In this document: positions 34,797 through 45,373 of the stretch, piece after piece
Position numbering within the stretch: the stretch's first letter is position 1
Layout: each line of letters begins with the position of its first letter
Origin: Halopseudomonas pachastrellae
GTDB taxonomy: Bacteria > Pseudomonadota > Gammaproteobacteria > Pseudomonadales > Pseudomonadaceae
DNA: 64,000 bases
Assembly: GCF_900114765.1 (NCBI RefSeq)
Contig: NZ_FOUD01000022.1
Span: forward strand, 29,001-93,000
Direction: 5' to 3'
The notes under the pieces: generated by a model
What the model was told of the DNA's origin: nothing
What the model saw: the letters and a program-made list of their open reading frames with translations, nothing else
The model's database searches: none
Position numbers and translations under genes: made by a program

Positions 34797-36279
34797 TCTT
34801 ACCCTTGATGCCCATTACCTGCGCGCCGATCGAGCCATGCTCGGCGTGCTCTGGCTTTGCCAACTGGGCGCACTGGCGCTTGCCGCCTGGCACGGTACCT
34901 GGCTGCAGGCCCTGCTGGTGGGCGGCGGCACCTTGGTAGTGGTGCATCTGCTGTATGCGCTGATTCGTGGCAGCTCGCTATTTCGCTGTGTTATCGGTGC
35001 CGCCTTTATGGTTATGGCGGCCCTGCATATCAATCAGGCTGAAGGCACGGTGGAGATGCACTTCTCCATCTTTGTTTTGTTGGCTTTTCTGATCATCTAC
35101 CGAGACTGGGTGCCTATTGTCGTGGCGACGGCGGTGATCGCGGTGCATCACCTGGCCTTCTACGCATTGCAGATGCGTGAAGCTGGCGTCTGGCTGGCTC
35201 AGGGCGTCACCTTTGGCCTGGTCCTGGTGCACGCAGGCTATGTCGTTATTGAAGCGGCGGTGCTTGTTTATCTGGCGCGCATGGCGTTCAAGGAAGCGCG
35301 TGAGGGCGAAGACATGGGGCATACCGTTGCGCAGATGATCGGTGACGGGCGCGGGGTGGACCTCACCCGCCGCGCGCAGATGCATACGCCCATGCTCAGC
35401 TCGTTTAACCAGTTACTCGACACCCTTGAGCACATGGTCGCCGGGCTTAATGGCAGTTTGCAGCAACTGGAACAGCTGGGTAGCGCCGTGAGCAAGGGGG
35501 CCAGTGATCTGCGTCAGGGGGCGCAGCGCCAGCAAAGTGAGACCCATTACATGGTGCAGGCCATGAGTGAGCTGAGTCAGGCGACTGGCGAAGTGGCGCG
35601 CAACGCAGCGGAGGCGGCGCGTGCCTCAGGTGATGCTGATCGCCACGCCCAGCAGGGGCATGCCGCCATGCAGGATATAACCCACGAGGTGCAATCGCTG
35701 GAGCGTAATATCGCGCAGACCAGCGATGCGGTAGAAGGTGCTGCCCAGCTGGCAATCGACATCGATCAGGTCGTTGATGTCATCAAGGGCGTCGCCGATC
35801 AGACCAATCTGCTGGCGCTTAATGCAGCCATTGAGGCGGCCCGGGCAGGCGAGCAGGGGCGCGGGTTTGCCGTGGTAGCGGATGAAGTGCGTAACTTGTC
35901 TCTGCGCACTGCCCAGTCGACCGGAGAAATTCAGGACTTTATCCAGCGCTTGCAGCTGGCATCATCCCAGGCGCGCGAGGCCATGGTGCTGAGCCGCGCC
36001 TCGGTCGACCGCTGTCTGCAGGTGACTGAAAGCAGTGCGCAGGTCTTGTCCGGCATCGTCACTGAAATAGCCAGCATCGCCGCACTCAACGGTCAGATCG
36101 CGGCGGCCACCGAGCAGCAGACGGCGGTGGGCGGCGACGTTACCGGACGTTTGCGCGAGGTAGAACAGGTCAGCGAGGATAACGCCGGCGAAGCGGTCGA
36201 GCTGGATCGCCTGGCCAGCGAGTTGGCTCAGGTGCGTGGGCGACTGTCCGACGAGGCGAGGCAGTTTCGTACTCGCTGA
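34774..36279 (+). CDS. Methyl-accepting chemotaxis protein with six-helix membrane sensor
   Basis: 501 residues. Six hydrophobic segments occupy 22-170, with short loops holding His pairs ([20 protein letters not shown] and [11 protein letters not shown]), a sensor module shared with other receptors and GGDEF proteins; there is no periplasmic ligand-binding domain and no clear HAMP. The signalling domain spans about 225-495, with the conserved hairpin tip at 342-376 ([30 protein letters not shown]). GGAGAA precedes the ATG. It has no CheB/CheR-binding pentapeptide at its end. Confidence 0.92.
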   Translation: MSAPVSHSLTLDAHYLRADRAMLGVLWLCQLGALALAAWHGTWLQALLVGGGTLVVVHLLYALIRGSSLFRCVIGAAFMVMAALHINQAEGTVEMHFSIFVLLAFLIIYRDWVPIVVATAVIAVHHLAFYALQMREAGVWLAQGVTFGLVLVHAGYVVIEAAVLVYLARMAFKEAREGEDMGHTVAQMIGDGRGVDLTRRAQMHTPMLSSFNQLLDTLEHMVAGLNGSLQQLEQLGSAVSKGASDLRQGAQRQQSETHYMVQAMSELSQATGEVARNAAEAARASGDADRHAQQGHAAMQDITHEVQSLERNIAQTSDAVEGAAQLAIDIDQVVDVIKGVADQTNLLALNAAIEAARAGEQGRGFAVVADEVRNLSLRTAQSTGEIQDFIQRLQLASSQAREAMVLSRASVDRCLQVTESSAQVLSGIVTEIASIAALNGQIAAATEQQTAVGGDVTGRLREVEQVSEDNAGEAVELDRLASELAQVRGRLSDEARQFRTR

Positions 36280-36289
36280 GCAGGCTTGA

Positions 36290-36739
36290 TCAACTGAGTC
36301 TGGCGATCAGGCGGTCCAGCGCGTTGGCAAAGGCCTGCTTGTCCTTGTCGCTGTAGGGCGGCGGGCCGCTGCGGCCGGCGAGTCCGGCCCCGCGCAGTTC
36401 ATCCATAAGATTACGCACCGCCAGGCGTTCGCCAATGCTGCCCTTGTCGTAGATCTGTCCGCGCGGGTTGATCGCGGTAATGCCACGGTCGACCAGGCCG
36501 GCGGCCAGCGGAATGTCGGCGGTGACGACCAGATCGCCCGGACGGGCGTGCTCGATGATGTAGTGATCGGCCGCATCGGCGCCTGAGGCGACGATCACCT
36601 GCCGCACGCCGGGGCCGGGTGGCAACTGCTGGGCGCTGTTGGCGACCAGCACCAGCTCGATCTGCTTGCGGCGCGCCGCCTTGACCGTTACATCGCGTAC
36701 CGGTCTTGGGCAGGCGTCGGCGTCAATCCATAGGGTCAT
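36290..36739 (-). CDS. yaiI: YaiI/YqxD family protein (DUF188)
   Basis: 149-residue PIN-like protein of unknown role, with the family start LWIDADACPRPVRDV, VASGADAADHYI and the mid motif DLVVTADIPLAAGLVDRGITAINPRGQIYD. Full length for the family. It lies 14 bp after the ABC-F gene on the same strand and converges on the chemoreceptor gene. Confidence 0.93.
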   Translation of the reverse strand: MTLWIDADACPRPVRDVTVKAARRKQIELVLVANSAQQLPPGPGVRQVIVASGADAADHYIIEHARPGDLVVTADIPLAAGLVDRGITAINPRGQIYDKGSIGERLAVRNLMDELRGAGLAGRSGPPPYSDKDKQAFANALDRLIARLS

Positions 36740-36753
36740 GGGGGCTCCGGGCG

Positions 36754-38667
<1,914 letters not shown>

Positions 38668-38708
38668 GGAGCGGGAGTATATCAGCGCCGCATGGCGGGA
38701 GAAGAGTG

Positions 38709-39167
38709 ATGAATGAGATGACGCTGGCACGCTGGAGTGAGCAGACCTATGCCCAGGAGGGCGTGGCGAGCACGCTGCTGGCCCTGCAGGACGAGGCGGG
38801 TGAGGACGTGCTGCTGCTGTTGCTGGCCGCCTGGCTGTGGCAACAGGGCCGCGCCTTGCCCGCCGATCTCTGGCAGCAGGTGCATGCGCAGCAGGCCTGT
38901 TGGCGTGAGGAGCTGATGCTACCGCTGCGTCAGGCGCGTCGTGCGTTGGCGCAGCAGGCCGCCTTGCAGGCGCAATATCAGCGGCTCAAGGCGATGGAGG
39001 TCGAGGTTGAATTGCAGCGCTTGCAGGTGCTGGAGGGCAGCGTGGGGCGGGGTGATCGGGCTGATCAGGCAATGCAGGCAGCGTTGGGCGCTGCCTGCTC
39101 AGGGCCGGTGAGCGGCCTGCGTGCACAGCTGCTGGCGCAGCTGGCAGCGCTGCTCAGCCTTCGCTAG
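38709..39167 (+). CDS. TIGR02444 family protein
   Basis: 152-residue, largely helical cytosolic protein recognised by the family pattern: WSEQTYAQEGV near the start, LLLLLAAWLWQQGRALP and a Trp/Arg-rich middle (WREELMLPLRQARRAL). Function unknown. ATG at 38709, GTG at 38706 is an alternative. Divergent from yheS with 41 bp between; its stop lies inside the end of the convergent algP gene. Confidence 0.8.
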   Translation: MNEMTLARWSEQTYAQEGVASTLLALQDEAGEDVLLLLLAAWLWQQGRALPADLWQQVHAQQACWREELMLPLRQARRALAQQAALQAQYQRLKAMEVEVELQRLQVLEGSVGRGDRADQAMQAALGAACSGPVSGLRAQLLAQLAALLSLR

Positions 39168-39660
39168 GCGCCGTGGCGGGCTTGGCTGCAGGCTTACGGC
39201 GGGTCGGGGCGCGGCGGCTACGCGGTTTGGCGGCCGGCTTGGGCGCATCGCGCTTTTCCAGTGCCTGGCCTACCTGGGCATCGATGCGCTCAAGGCCCTT
39301 GGCCAGGCGCAGGGTCTGGCGCACGTCGGCTTCGAGTTGCTTGATGTAGCTTTCGGCCTGCTCGCGTGCGGTTTTCAGCTCATCCAGTGCGCTCTGCAGG
39401 TCGGCCAGCTTGCGACGGGTCTTGCTGGCAGGTTTGTCCGGGTCTTCGGCGGTGCGGCTGGCGAGTTTTTCTTCGGCCTGACGCAGCTTGAGCTCCAGTT
39501 TTTCCTGCTGGCGCAGCAGCTTTTCGTGAGCCTTGCGCGCATCCTTCTCGGCCTTGCTGCAGGCTTCTGCCAAGTGCTCGTTCAGGGTGCGGGTCAAGGT
39601 CTGCAGCAGGTGCAGCGGAGAGGAAACCTTGTCGTTGGAGCTGGGAGTGTCGGTGGTCAC
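39154..39660 (-). CDS. algP: AlgP-like histone-like regulator, short form
   Basis: 168 residues. The N-terminal 140 residues match AlgP (coiled coil LHLLQTLTRTLNEHLAEAC, KLELKLRQAEEKL, TRRKLADLQSALDELK). In P. aeruginosa the tail holds dozens of KPAA repeats; here only a remnant, PAAKPRSRRAPTRRKPAAKP, is left. AlgP binds DNA through the tail and affects alginate expression. It lies next to algQ as in P. aeruginosa and overlaps the TIGR02444 gene by 14 bp. Confidence 0.88.
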   Translation of the reverse strand: MTTDTPSSNDKVSSPLHLLQTLTRTLNEHLAEACSKAEKDARKAHEKLLRQQEKLELKLRQAEEKLASRTAEDPDKPASKTRRKLADLQSALDELKTAREQAESYIKQLEADVRQTLRLAKGLERIDAQVGQALEKRDAPKPAAKPRSRRAPTRRKPAAKPATAPSEG

Positions 39661-39684
39661 GCGTGATCTTCCTGTGCTGGCCTC

Positions 39685-40158
39685 TCAGACGGCGCTGAGC
39701 AGGTCCTTGTGAGCGTTGTGGAGTACTTCGATCAGACAGTCTTCAAGCTCAAATCGTTCATGCAGCATGCCGCCAAGTTGTTGCAGCTGCGTCTGCATGG
39801 CTGCTTCATCGTCGGCATGGGCGTTTTGCCCGTACTGATCGTTGAAGCCAACGGCCTGCAGGGTAATGGTTTCTATGCGCGGGTAGACCCGATGCGCCAG
39901 CTCGATGCCGCGCTGGTCGTCAAAGTCCTGCGCTTCGCGTAGTAGTTGTTCGTAGATTTCGAAATGTCCGGCCGATACGTAGTCGACCAGGATGTCGCAG
40001 AAGGCAGTCAGTTCGCTGTCCGCTTGCGTGCCCGGTTCGGGGCGTTCGCGCAGCTGGCGGTAATTGAGGATCAGCTGTTGGCGCTCGGCCAACCAGCGGT
40101 CGATCAGCTGGTGGACGCCGCCCCAGCGCTCCTGGGCATTTGTGCAACTGTCCAGCAT
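39685..40158 (-). CDS. algQ: Anti-sigma-70 factor AlgQ (Rsd family)
   Basis: 157 residues from MLDSCTNAQERWGGVHQLIDRW, which is the conserved Rsd/AlgQ start; the frame continues 43 codons upstream but without similarity. Binds sigma-70 and regulates alginate and siderophore genes in Pseudomonas. LVDYVSAGHFEIYEQL is the core sigma-contact helix region. Lies 24 bp upstream of algP on the same strand. Confidence 0.94.
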   Translation of the reverse strand: MLDSCTNAQERWGGVHQLIDRWLAERQQLILNYRQLRERPEPGTQADSELTAFCDILVDYVSAGHFEIYEQLLREAQDFDDQRGIELAHRVYPRIETITLQAVGFNDQYGQNAHADDEAAMQTQLQQLGGMLHERFELEDCLIEVLHNAHKDLLSAV

Positions 40159-40255
40159 CTTCCACCTCTTCTTCCGGTGTCGGTCGGGCCGACTTGGGTG
40201 TATGTGTTCCGGGTCGCAACAGAATAGGCCAGTGAGCGCGGCGGCATCAAGACTT

Positions 40256-40765
40256 TCAGTCGACCTTGCGCACCAGTTGCATAACACCGAACAGCGTGAA
40301 GCAGATAAAGGCGATCAGGGTGCCCTCGGCGATGCTCAGACCCAGGAAGGTCCAGGTCACTTCGGCGCACTGCGCGGTACCACTGAGAACTTGGCTGAGC
40401 ACGTCCCACATGGGCATGGTTTCGAGCATATAGTCGAGCGGCAGAATGCAGGAGGGAACCTGATCCGGCGGCAGGTGCTGGAGCCACACCTGGCGCCCGG
40501 CGGTGGCGGCGCCAAGCGCGCTGGCTACGGTGATCAGCACGCCGTATACGCGTGCGCCGGTGCGCTTGCCGTTGCGCGGTTCGGGGTTGTGCAGCACGGC
40601 AGCCAGGCAGATAACGCCAATGACCATGACAGCGATACGCTGCAGAATGCACAGCGGGCAGGGCTCCAAGCCAACGCCATGTTCCAGATAGAGCGCGGCG
40701 GCCATGAGCAGCACGCAGACAATAAATGCTAGCAGGTACAGGGGGCGAGAAGCCGGGAGGGTCAT
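40256..40765 (-). CDS. dsbB: Disulfide bond formation protein DsbB/DsbH
   Basis: Inner-membrane quinone reductase that reoxidises DsbA. 169 residues with four membrane helices. The redox pairs are Cys36-Pro-Leu-Cys39 (EPCPLCILQR) and Cys106/Cys133, as needed for activity. In PAO1 the equivalent gene is next to algQ as here, but is followed there by hemY, which is 18 kb away in this window. Confidence 0.95.
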   Translation of the reverse strand: MTLPASRPLYLLAFIVCVLLMAAALYLEHGVGLEPCPLCILQRIAVMVIGVICLAAVLHNPEPRNGKRTGARVYGVLITVASALGAATAGRQVWLQHLPPDQVPSCILPLDYMLETMPMWDVLSQVLSGTAQCAEVTWTFLGLSIAEGTLIAFICFTLFGVMQLVRKVD

Positions 40766-40896
40766 GCGTGATTCCGTCTGTTGGTGGCTGTGCGGTTGCC
40801 TACCTTAGAGCATGCGCCGCAGGGCGCACAAGACGAATTATGTGGCGGGGTGTCGCGTTGACTGCCGGGCAGGCTGGCTACCCGGCAGCAGGCCGA

Positions 40897-41385
40897 TCAG
40901 GCGGTGCCGGCGGCTTCGTTGGCGCGGCGCTGCTCGGACTGGGCGAACAGGGCGTCGAAGTTGACCGGCGACAGCATCAGGGGAGGGAAGCTGCCGCGCA
41001 GGACCAGGTTGTCGATCGCTTCGCGTGCATAGGGGAACAGGATGTTCGGGCAAAAGGCGCCCAGCGTGTGGCGCAGTGCGGCGTCTTCCAGACCGTTGAT
41101 GGCGAAGATGCCGGCCTGCTGGACTTCAGCGATGAAGCAGGTCTCGTTCTCGCCGGTGGTGACGGTGGCGTTGACTGACAGTACGACTTCATAGATGCCC
41201 GGTTGCAGCTCGGTGTTGCGCGTGTTCAGGTCCAGATTGACGTGGGGATTCCACTGGGTCTGGAAAATGGCCGGGGCCTTCGGCGATTCAAAGGACAGGT
41301 CCTTGACGTAAATGCGCTGCAGGCTGAATTGCGGCTGGTTAGCCTGGGCGCCGTTGGCGGCTTGATTGTTCTGTTCTTCGGCCAT
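40897..41385 (-). CDS. secB: Protein-export chaperone SecB
   Basis: 162-residue cytosolic tetrameric chaperone that carries preproteins to Sec[24 protein letters not shown] and [27 protein letters not shown] are diagnostic. Followed by a hairpin CTGCCGGG at 40862-40869 / CCCGGCAG at 40881-40888 without a U-run. Operon with grxC and the rhodanese gene upstream (rhodanese-grxC-secB order in transcription). Confidence 0.98.
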   Translation of the reverse strand: MAEEQNNQAANGAQANQPQFSLQRIYVKDLSFESPKAPAIFQTQWNPHVNLDLNTRNTELQPGIYEVVLSVNATVTTGENETCFIAEVQQAGIFAINGLEDAALRHTLGAFCPNILFPYAREAIDNLVLRGSFPPLMLSPVNFDALFAQSEQRRANEAAGTA

Positions 41386-41435
41386 CGTGAAAGTCCTTGG
41401 TGTGATGGTAAATGATGCGTGTTGGAAAGAGCTGC

Positions 41436-41693
41436 TTACCCTGCCAGCAGCTCATCCAGTTGTCCAGCGCGTGCGCAGGCGTAGAGTTCGTCGCAGCCGC
41501 CAACGTGGGTGTCGCCAATCCAGATCTGCGGCACGGAAGTGCGGCCGCCGGCCAGTCGGGTCATTTCTGCACGTACGGCAGGCTCGCCGTCGACGCAGAT
41601 TTCCTGAAAGTCGACGCCCTTGCTGGCCAGCAGTTGCTTGGCGCGCATGCAGAAGGGGCAGTAGTCGCTGCTGTAGATGAGAACCTCGGCCAT
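41436..41693 (-). CDS. grxC: Glutaredoxin 3
   Basis: 85-residue monothiol/dithiol oxidoreductase with active site Cys12-Pro-Phe-Cys15 and glutathione-binding [20 protein letters not shown]. Starts 1 bp after the rhodanese stop codon; 50 bp before secB. Confidence 0.97.
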   Translation of the reverse strand: MAEVLIYSSDYCPFCMRAKQLLASKGVDFQEICVDGEPAVRAEMTRLAGGRTSVPQIWIGDTHVGGCDELYACARAGQLDELLAG

Positions 41694-41694
41694 G

Positions 41695-42117
41695 TTATTT
41701 GACCAGCGGCAGGTTGTCGGAGCGCCAGCTTGCGATACCGCCGGACAGGCGTACCACGTTCTCGTGGCCAGCGGCCTTGAGTTGCTTGGCGCAGCTGCCT
41801 GCGTGCTGGCCGGCGGCGCACACCAGCAGCAGCGGCTTGCCCTTGTGCTTGTCCAGCTCGCCCATGCGGCTGGTCAGCGACTCGTAGGGGATGTTCAGCG
41901 AGTCGACAATGTGGCCGGCGCTGAAGTCCTTCTTCGGGCGCAGGTCAACGACCACTGCGTTCTCGCGGTTGATCAGGGTGGTTGCTTCGCCGGTGCTCAC
42001 GGCCTTGCCGCTCTTGCGGCCTTCGGTGAACAGCAGCAGGGCCAGCACGATGAGAAAGGCGCTGGTCAGCAGGTAATGGTTGCCGATGAATTCGATCAGG
42101 TGTTGGAGAAACTGCAT
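41695..42117 (-). CDS. Membrane-anchored rhodanese-like sulfurtransferase
   Basis: 140 residues with an N-terminal membrane helix (LLTSAFLIVLALLLF, 16-30) and one rhodanese domain. The active-site loop is VCAAGQHAGSCA with the catalytic Cys near residue 100; VVDLRPKKDFSAGHI is the CH2A-type motif. First gene of the rhodanese-grxC-secB unit; a MITE-like element lies 43 bp upstream. Confidence 0.93.
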   Translation of the reverse strand: MQFLQHLIEFIGNHYLLTSAFLIVLALLLFTEGRKSGKAVSTGEATTLINRENAVVVDLRPKKDFSAGHIVDSLNIPYESLTSRMGELDKHKGKPLLLVCAAGQHAGSCAKQLKAAGHENVVRLSGGIASWRSDNLPLVK

Positions 42118-42160
42118 TGACGGGCTTCCGGACGGTAAAAAGAGGGCGAGTATACACTAA

Positions 42161-42412
42161 GGGAAGCACTGATTAATTCCGCATTCCCTCTGGCTTTCAG
42201 GTCGGTCCCGAATCAAGGTGTCGTTCCGAGGGCATTGCGGGATTTGTCGGCAGAGTGCGGTCCAGTATGAGAGCCCCTCCGGGCGAGCGTTCAAGCATGC
42301 AGCTGCGGCGTTGCGCTGCTTGCCAATAGAACCACTATTGGCTGCACAGCGCGCCTTGCATCCACACGTTTGAGCACTCGCAGGGGGAGCGTGGAATTAA
42401 TCAGTGCTTCCC
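42161..42412. mobile_element. MITE-like element with perfect 20-bp terminal inverted repeats
   Basis: The termini GGGAAGCACTGATTAATTCC (42161-42180) and GGAATTAATCAGTGCTTCCC (42393-42412) are perfect inverted repeats around a 212-bp non-coding core. The core can fold further; CCAATAG (42323-42329) pairs with CTATTGG (42335-42341), flanked by matching blocks near GCGTTCAAGC and GTTTGAGC. No transposase is present. No clear target duplication: CTAA on the left, AAGG on the right. A transposase supplied elsewhere in the genome would be needed. Confidence 0.85.
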
Positions 42413-42460
42413 AAGGGCGCACTGATCAGTTCCCCATTCCCTCTGGCTTTCCGGTCGGGC
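42413..42460. repeat. Degenerate partial second copy of the MITE left end
   Basis: Directly after the intact element, GCACTGATCAGTTCCCCATT and CCCTCTGGCTTTCCGGTCGG repeat the left-end sequence of the element (GCACTGATTAATTCCGCATT, CCCTCTGGCTTTCAGGTCGG) with few mismatches. It has no matching right end before gpmI, so it is a truncated copy. The remaining 140 bp to gpmI hold only its promoter region. Confidence 0.75.
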
Positions 42461-42600
42461 GGCAGGTAAAGCGTGGTTAAGGGCTCCCCAGGGCCGAGCC
42501 GAGCATGACAGCCGGGGGGTGGGCAAGTAAACTGTGCGGCAGATTGGCGGCGGCAATGCCCGCGGTTGCCCTTGAACCCTTCCAACGAGAGCTTTGTGCA

Positions 42601-44139
42601 ATGACAGCAGCCCCTAAACCTGTAGTCCTGATGATCCTGGATGGCTTCGGTCACAGCGAGTCCCCTGACTCCAATGCCATCATGGCAGCGAATACGCCGG
42701 TTTGGGACAAGCTTTGGGCAACTGCGCCGCACACGCTGGTGTCCGGTTCGGGCATGGACGTGGGCCTGCCGGACGGTCAGATGGGTAATTCCGAAGTCGG
42801 GCACATGAACCTGGGTGCCGGCCGGGTGGTTTATCAGGACTTTACCCGCGTCACCAAGTCGATTCAGGACGGCGATTTCTTCGCCAACGAGGTGATCTGC
42901 GCGGCGGTCGACAAGGCCGTAGCCGCTGGTCGCGCGGTGCATATCATGGGTCTGCTGTCCGATGGCGGCGTACACAGCCACCAGGACCACCTGGTCGCCA
43001 TGGTCGAGCTGGCCGCCAAGCGCGGCGCCGAGCAGATCTACGTGCACGGTTTCCTGGATGGTCGCGACACGCCACCGCGCAGCGCCGAGCCCTCACTCAA
43101 GCTGATGGAAGACGCCTACGCTCGCCTGGGCAAGGGCCGCACCGCCAGCCTGATCGGTCGCTATTTCGCCATGGACCGCGATAACCGCTGGGACCGCGTA
43201 GAAGCTGCCTACAAGCTGATCACCGAAGGTCAGGGCGAGTTTGCCGCCGAGACCGCCGCCGATGCGCTGGCTGCCGCCTATGAACGCGGTGAAAGCGATG
43301 AATTCGTCAAGGCCACCACCGTGGGTGCTCCGGTGCGCGTCGAGGATGGCGACGCGGTGGTGTTCATGAACTTCCGCGCCGACCGCGCCCGCGAGCTGAG
43401 CCGCGCCTTTGTCGAGCCCGCTTTCAGTGGCTTCCCCCGTCAGCGCGAGCTCAAACTGGCCGGTTATGTCATGTTGACCCAGTACGCCGCCGATATTCCG
43501 GCCCCCTGCGCCTTCCCGGCGGGTACTCTGGTTAATGTGCTGGGTGAGTATCTGGCAGCCCAGGGCAAGACCCAGTTGCGCATCGCCGAGACCGAAAAAT
43601 ACGCTCACGTCACCTTCTTCTTCTCCGGTGGTCGCGAGGAACCCTTCGAGGGCGAAGAGCGCATTCTGATTCCCTCCCCGCAAGTCGCTACCTATGACCT
43701 GCAGCCCGAGATGAGTGCGCCCGAGGTCACCGACCGGATTGTTGAGGCGATTGAGCAACAGCGCTATGACGCCATCATCGTCAACTACGCCAACGGCGAC
43801 ATGGTTGGCCACACCGGCGTGTTTGACGCGGCCGTTGCTGCGGTCGAATGCCTCGACAAGTGCATTGCCCGCATTGCTGCTGCGCTGGAGAAGGTGGGCG
43901 GCGAGGCGCTGATCACCGCCGACCACGGTAACGTCGAGCAGATGTCCGACCATGACACCGGTCAGGCGCACACCGCTCACACCTGCGAGCCGGTGCCCTT
44001 TGTGTACGTGGGTCCGCGTCAGGTCGAGATGCGCGACGGCGGCATTCTCTCTGATGTGGCGCCCACCCTGCTGACCCTGATGGGGCTGTCGCAACCGGCC
44101 GAGATGACCGGGCGCAGCATCATCACCCGGGTGCAGTAA
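42601..44139 (+). CDS. gpmI: 2,3-bisphosphoglycerate-independent phosphoglycerate mutase
   Basis: Manganese enzyme of glycolysis and gluconeogenesis, 512 residues. Asp14 (LMILDGFG) and the nucleophile Ser64 ([15 protein letters not shown]) form the phosphatase site; ADHGNVEQM gives further metal ligands and [10 protein letters not shown] the mutase-domain contact. GAGAG precedes the ATG. Followed by envC-like and ctpA genes at 6 and 49 bp, the conserved gpmI-envC-ctpA order. Confidence 0.98.
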   Translation: MTAAPKPVVLMILDGFGHSESPDSNAIMAANTPVWDKLWATAPHTLVSGSGMDVGLPDGQMGNSEVGHMNLGAGRVVYQDFTRVTKSIQDGDFFANEVICAAVDKAVAAGRAVHIMGLLSDGGVHSHQDHLVAMVELAAKRGAEQIYVHGFLDGRDTPPRSAEPSLKLMEDAYARLGKGRTASLIGRYFAMDRDNRWDRVEAAYKLITEGQGEFAAETAADALAAAYERGESDEFVKATTVGAPVRVEDGDAVVFMNFRADRARELSRAFVEPAFSGFPRQRELKLAGYVMLTQYAADIPAPCAFPAGTLVNVLGEYLAAQGKTQLRIAETEKYAHVTFFFSGGREEPFEGEERILIPSPQVATYDLQPEMSAPEVTDRIVEAIEQQRYDAIIVNYANGDMVGHTGVFDAAVAAVECLDKCIARIAAALEKVGGEALITADHGNVEQMSDHDTGQAHTAHTCEPVPFVYVGPRQVEMRDGGILSDVAPTLLTLMGLSQPAEMTGRSIITRVQ

Positions 44140-44145
44140 GCCACC

Positions 44146-45324
44146 ATGCGCACGCACGGACGCGCACGGCACTGGCTGGCAGCGGCGCTGCTGGTATGCG
44201 GCGGCGCCTTCACGCTGCCGCTGTCTGCCGATCAGACCGAGGACGCCCGCGCTGCCCGCGCCGAGCTGGAAAAGGCACAGGCGGATATCGAGCGGCTGAA
44301 GGAGGTCCTCAGCGAGCTGCGCCAGGAGGCCTCCGGTCTGGAAGCCGAACTCAAGGACAGCGAAACCGATATTGGCCGCCTGCAGCGTGAGAGCGGCGAG
44401 CTAGAACAGCAGATTCGCGACGGCGAAAGCCGCCTGCAGGAGCTGCACAAGCAGGCAGAGCAATTGCAGGCCTCGCTCGACGCTCAGCAGGAGCAGATTG
44501 CGCGGCAGGTGCGCGCCGCCTATATGGCAGGGCAGCAGGGTTATATGAAACTGCTGCTCAATCAGGATGATCCGGGCCGCATGGCGCGGATGCTGCGTTA
44601 TTACGAATACGTCGGGCGGGCGCGGGTCGAGGAGATCGGCCGGTTCAACGACACCATCGCCCAGGTGCAGCAGGCGTCAGCGGCCGCTGCCGCCCAGCAG
44701 GCGCAGTTGCAGGAACAGCGTGAAGGGTTGGCCAGCCGGGCCGAAGCCCTGCGCGTTGAACAGCGCCGTCGGACCCAGGTACTGGCCTCGCTGCAGGGCC
44801 AGCAACGCTCGCAAAGCGAACAATTACGCAGCCGCGAAGCGGAGCGTGCGGAACTCGCCAGGGTTATCAAGCGTCTTGAAGAGGCAGTGGTGAGTATTCC
44901 CACGCCGGCCGGTAATCAGCCCTTCGCACAGGCGCAGGGCAAGCTGCCGCTGCCGCTGCGTGGGCGTATTCAGGCACGGTTTGGCAGTCAGCGTGGCAGT
45001 GATGCGCGACTGAAGTGGGACGGTTTGCTGATCAGTGCAGCCGCGGGTAGCCAGGTCAGCGCGATTCACGGCGGCCGGGTGGTCTTTGCGGATTGGCTGC
45101 GCGGCTCCGGCCTGTTGCTGATTCTGGATCACGGTGACGGCTACCTCAGCCTGTATGGCCACAACCAGAGTTTGCTGAAGGAAGTAGGCACCTGGGTGCA
45201 GCCGGGCGAGGCGATTGCAACGGTCGGCACCAGTGGCGGACAGGCTGACCCGTCGCTGTACTTCGCCATTCGTCATCGCGGTCAGGCGCTGGATCCGGCA
45301 CGCTGGTGTATGCTGTCTGGATGA
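44146..45324 (+). CDS. EnvC-like murein hydrolase activator
   Basis: 392-residue periplasmic protein: signal peptide (LAAALLVCGGAFTLPLSA), long coiled coil (about 28-250), then a LytM fold (275-390: GRIQARFGSQRGSD ... VVFADWLRGSGLLLILDHGDGYLSLYGHN). The LytM zinc residues are lost: the HxxxD position reads KWDGL and the final HxH reads SLYF. So it should not cut murein but activate amidases at the division site, as EnvC does for AmiA and AmiB in E. coli. Confidence 0.93.
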   Translation: MRTHGRARHWLAAALLVCGGAFTLPLSADQTEDARAARAELEKAQADIERLKEVLSELRQEASGLEAELKDSETDIGRLQRESGELEQQIRDGESRLQELHKQAEQLQASLDAQQEQIARQVRAAYMAGQQGYMKLLLNQDDPGRMARMLRYYEYVGRARVEEIGRFNDTIAQVQQASAAAAAQQAQLQEQREGLASRAEALRVEQRRRTQVLASLQGQQRSQSEQLRSREAERAELARVIKRLEEAVVSIPTPAGNQPFAQAQGKLPLPLRGRIQARFGSQRGSDARLKWDGLLISAAAGSQVSAIHGGRVVFADWLRGSGLLLILDHGDGYLSLYGHNQSLLKEVGTWVQPGEAIATVGTSGGQADPSLYFAIRHRGQALDPARWCMLSG

Positions 45325-45373
45325 CAGCGCGCTGGTGGGGTAGCCGCTCGATTTCCCTGGATTGGAGAGTTAC

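Noticed and set aside
40862..40888. Terminator after secB
   Set aside because: Good stem but no U-run on the minus strand; not listed as a terminator.
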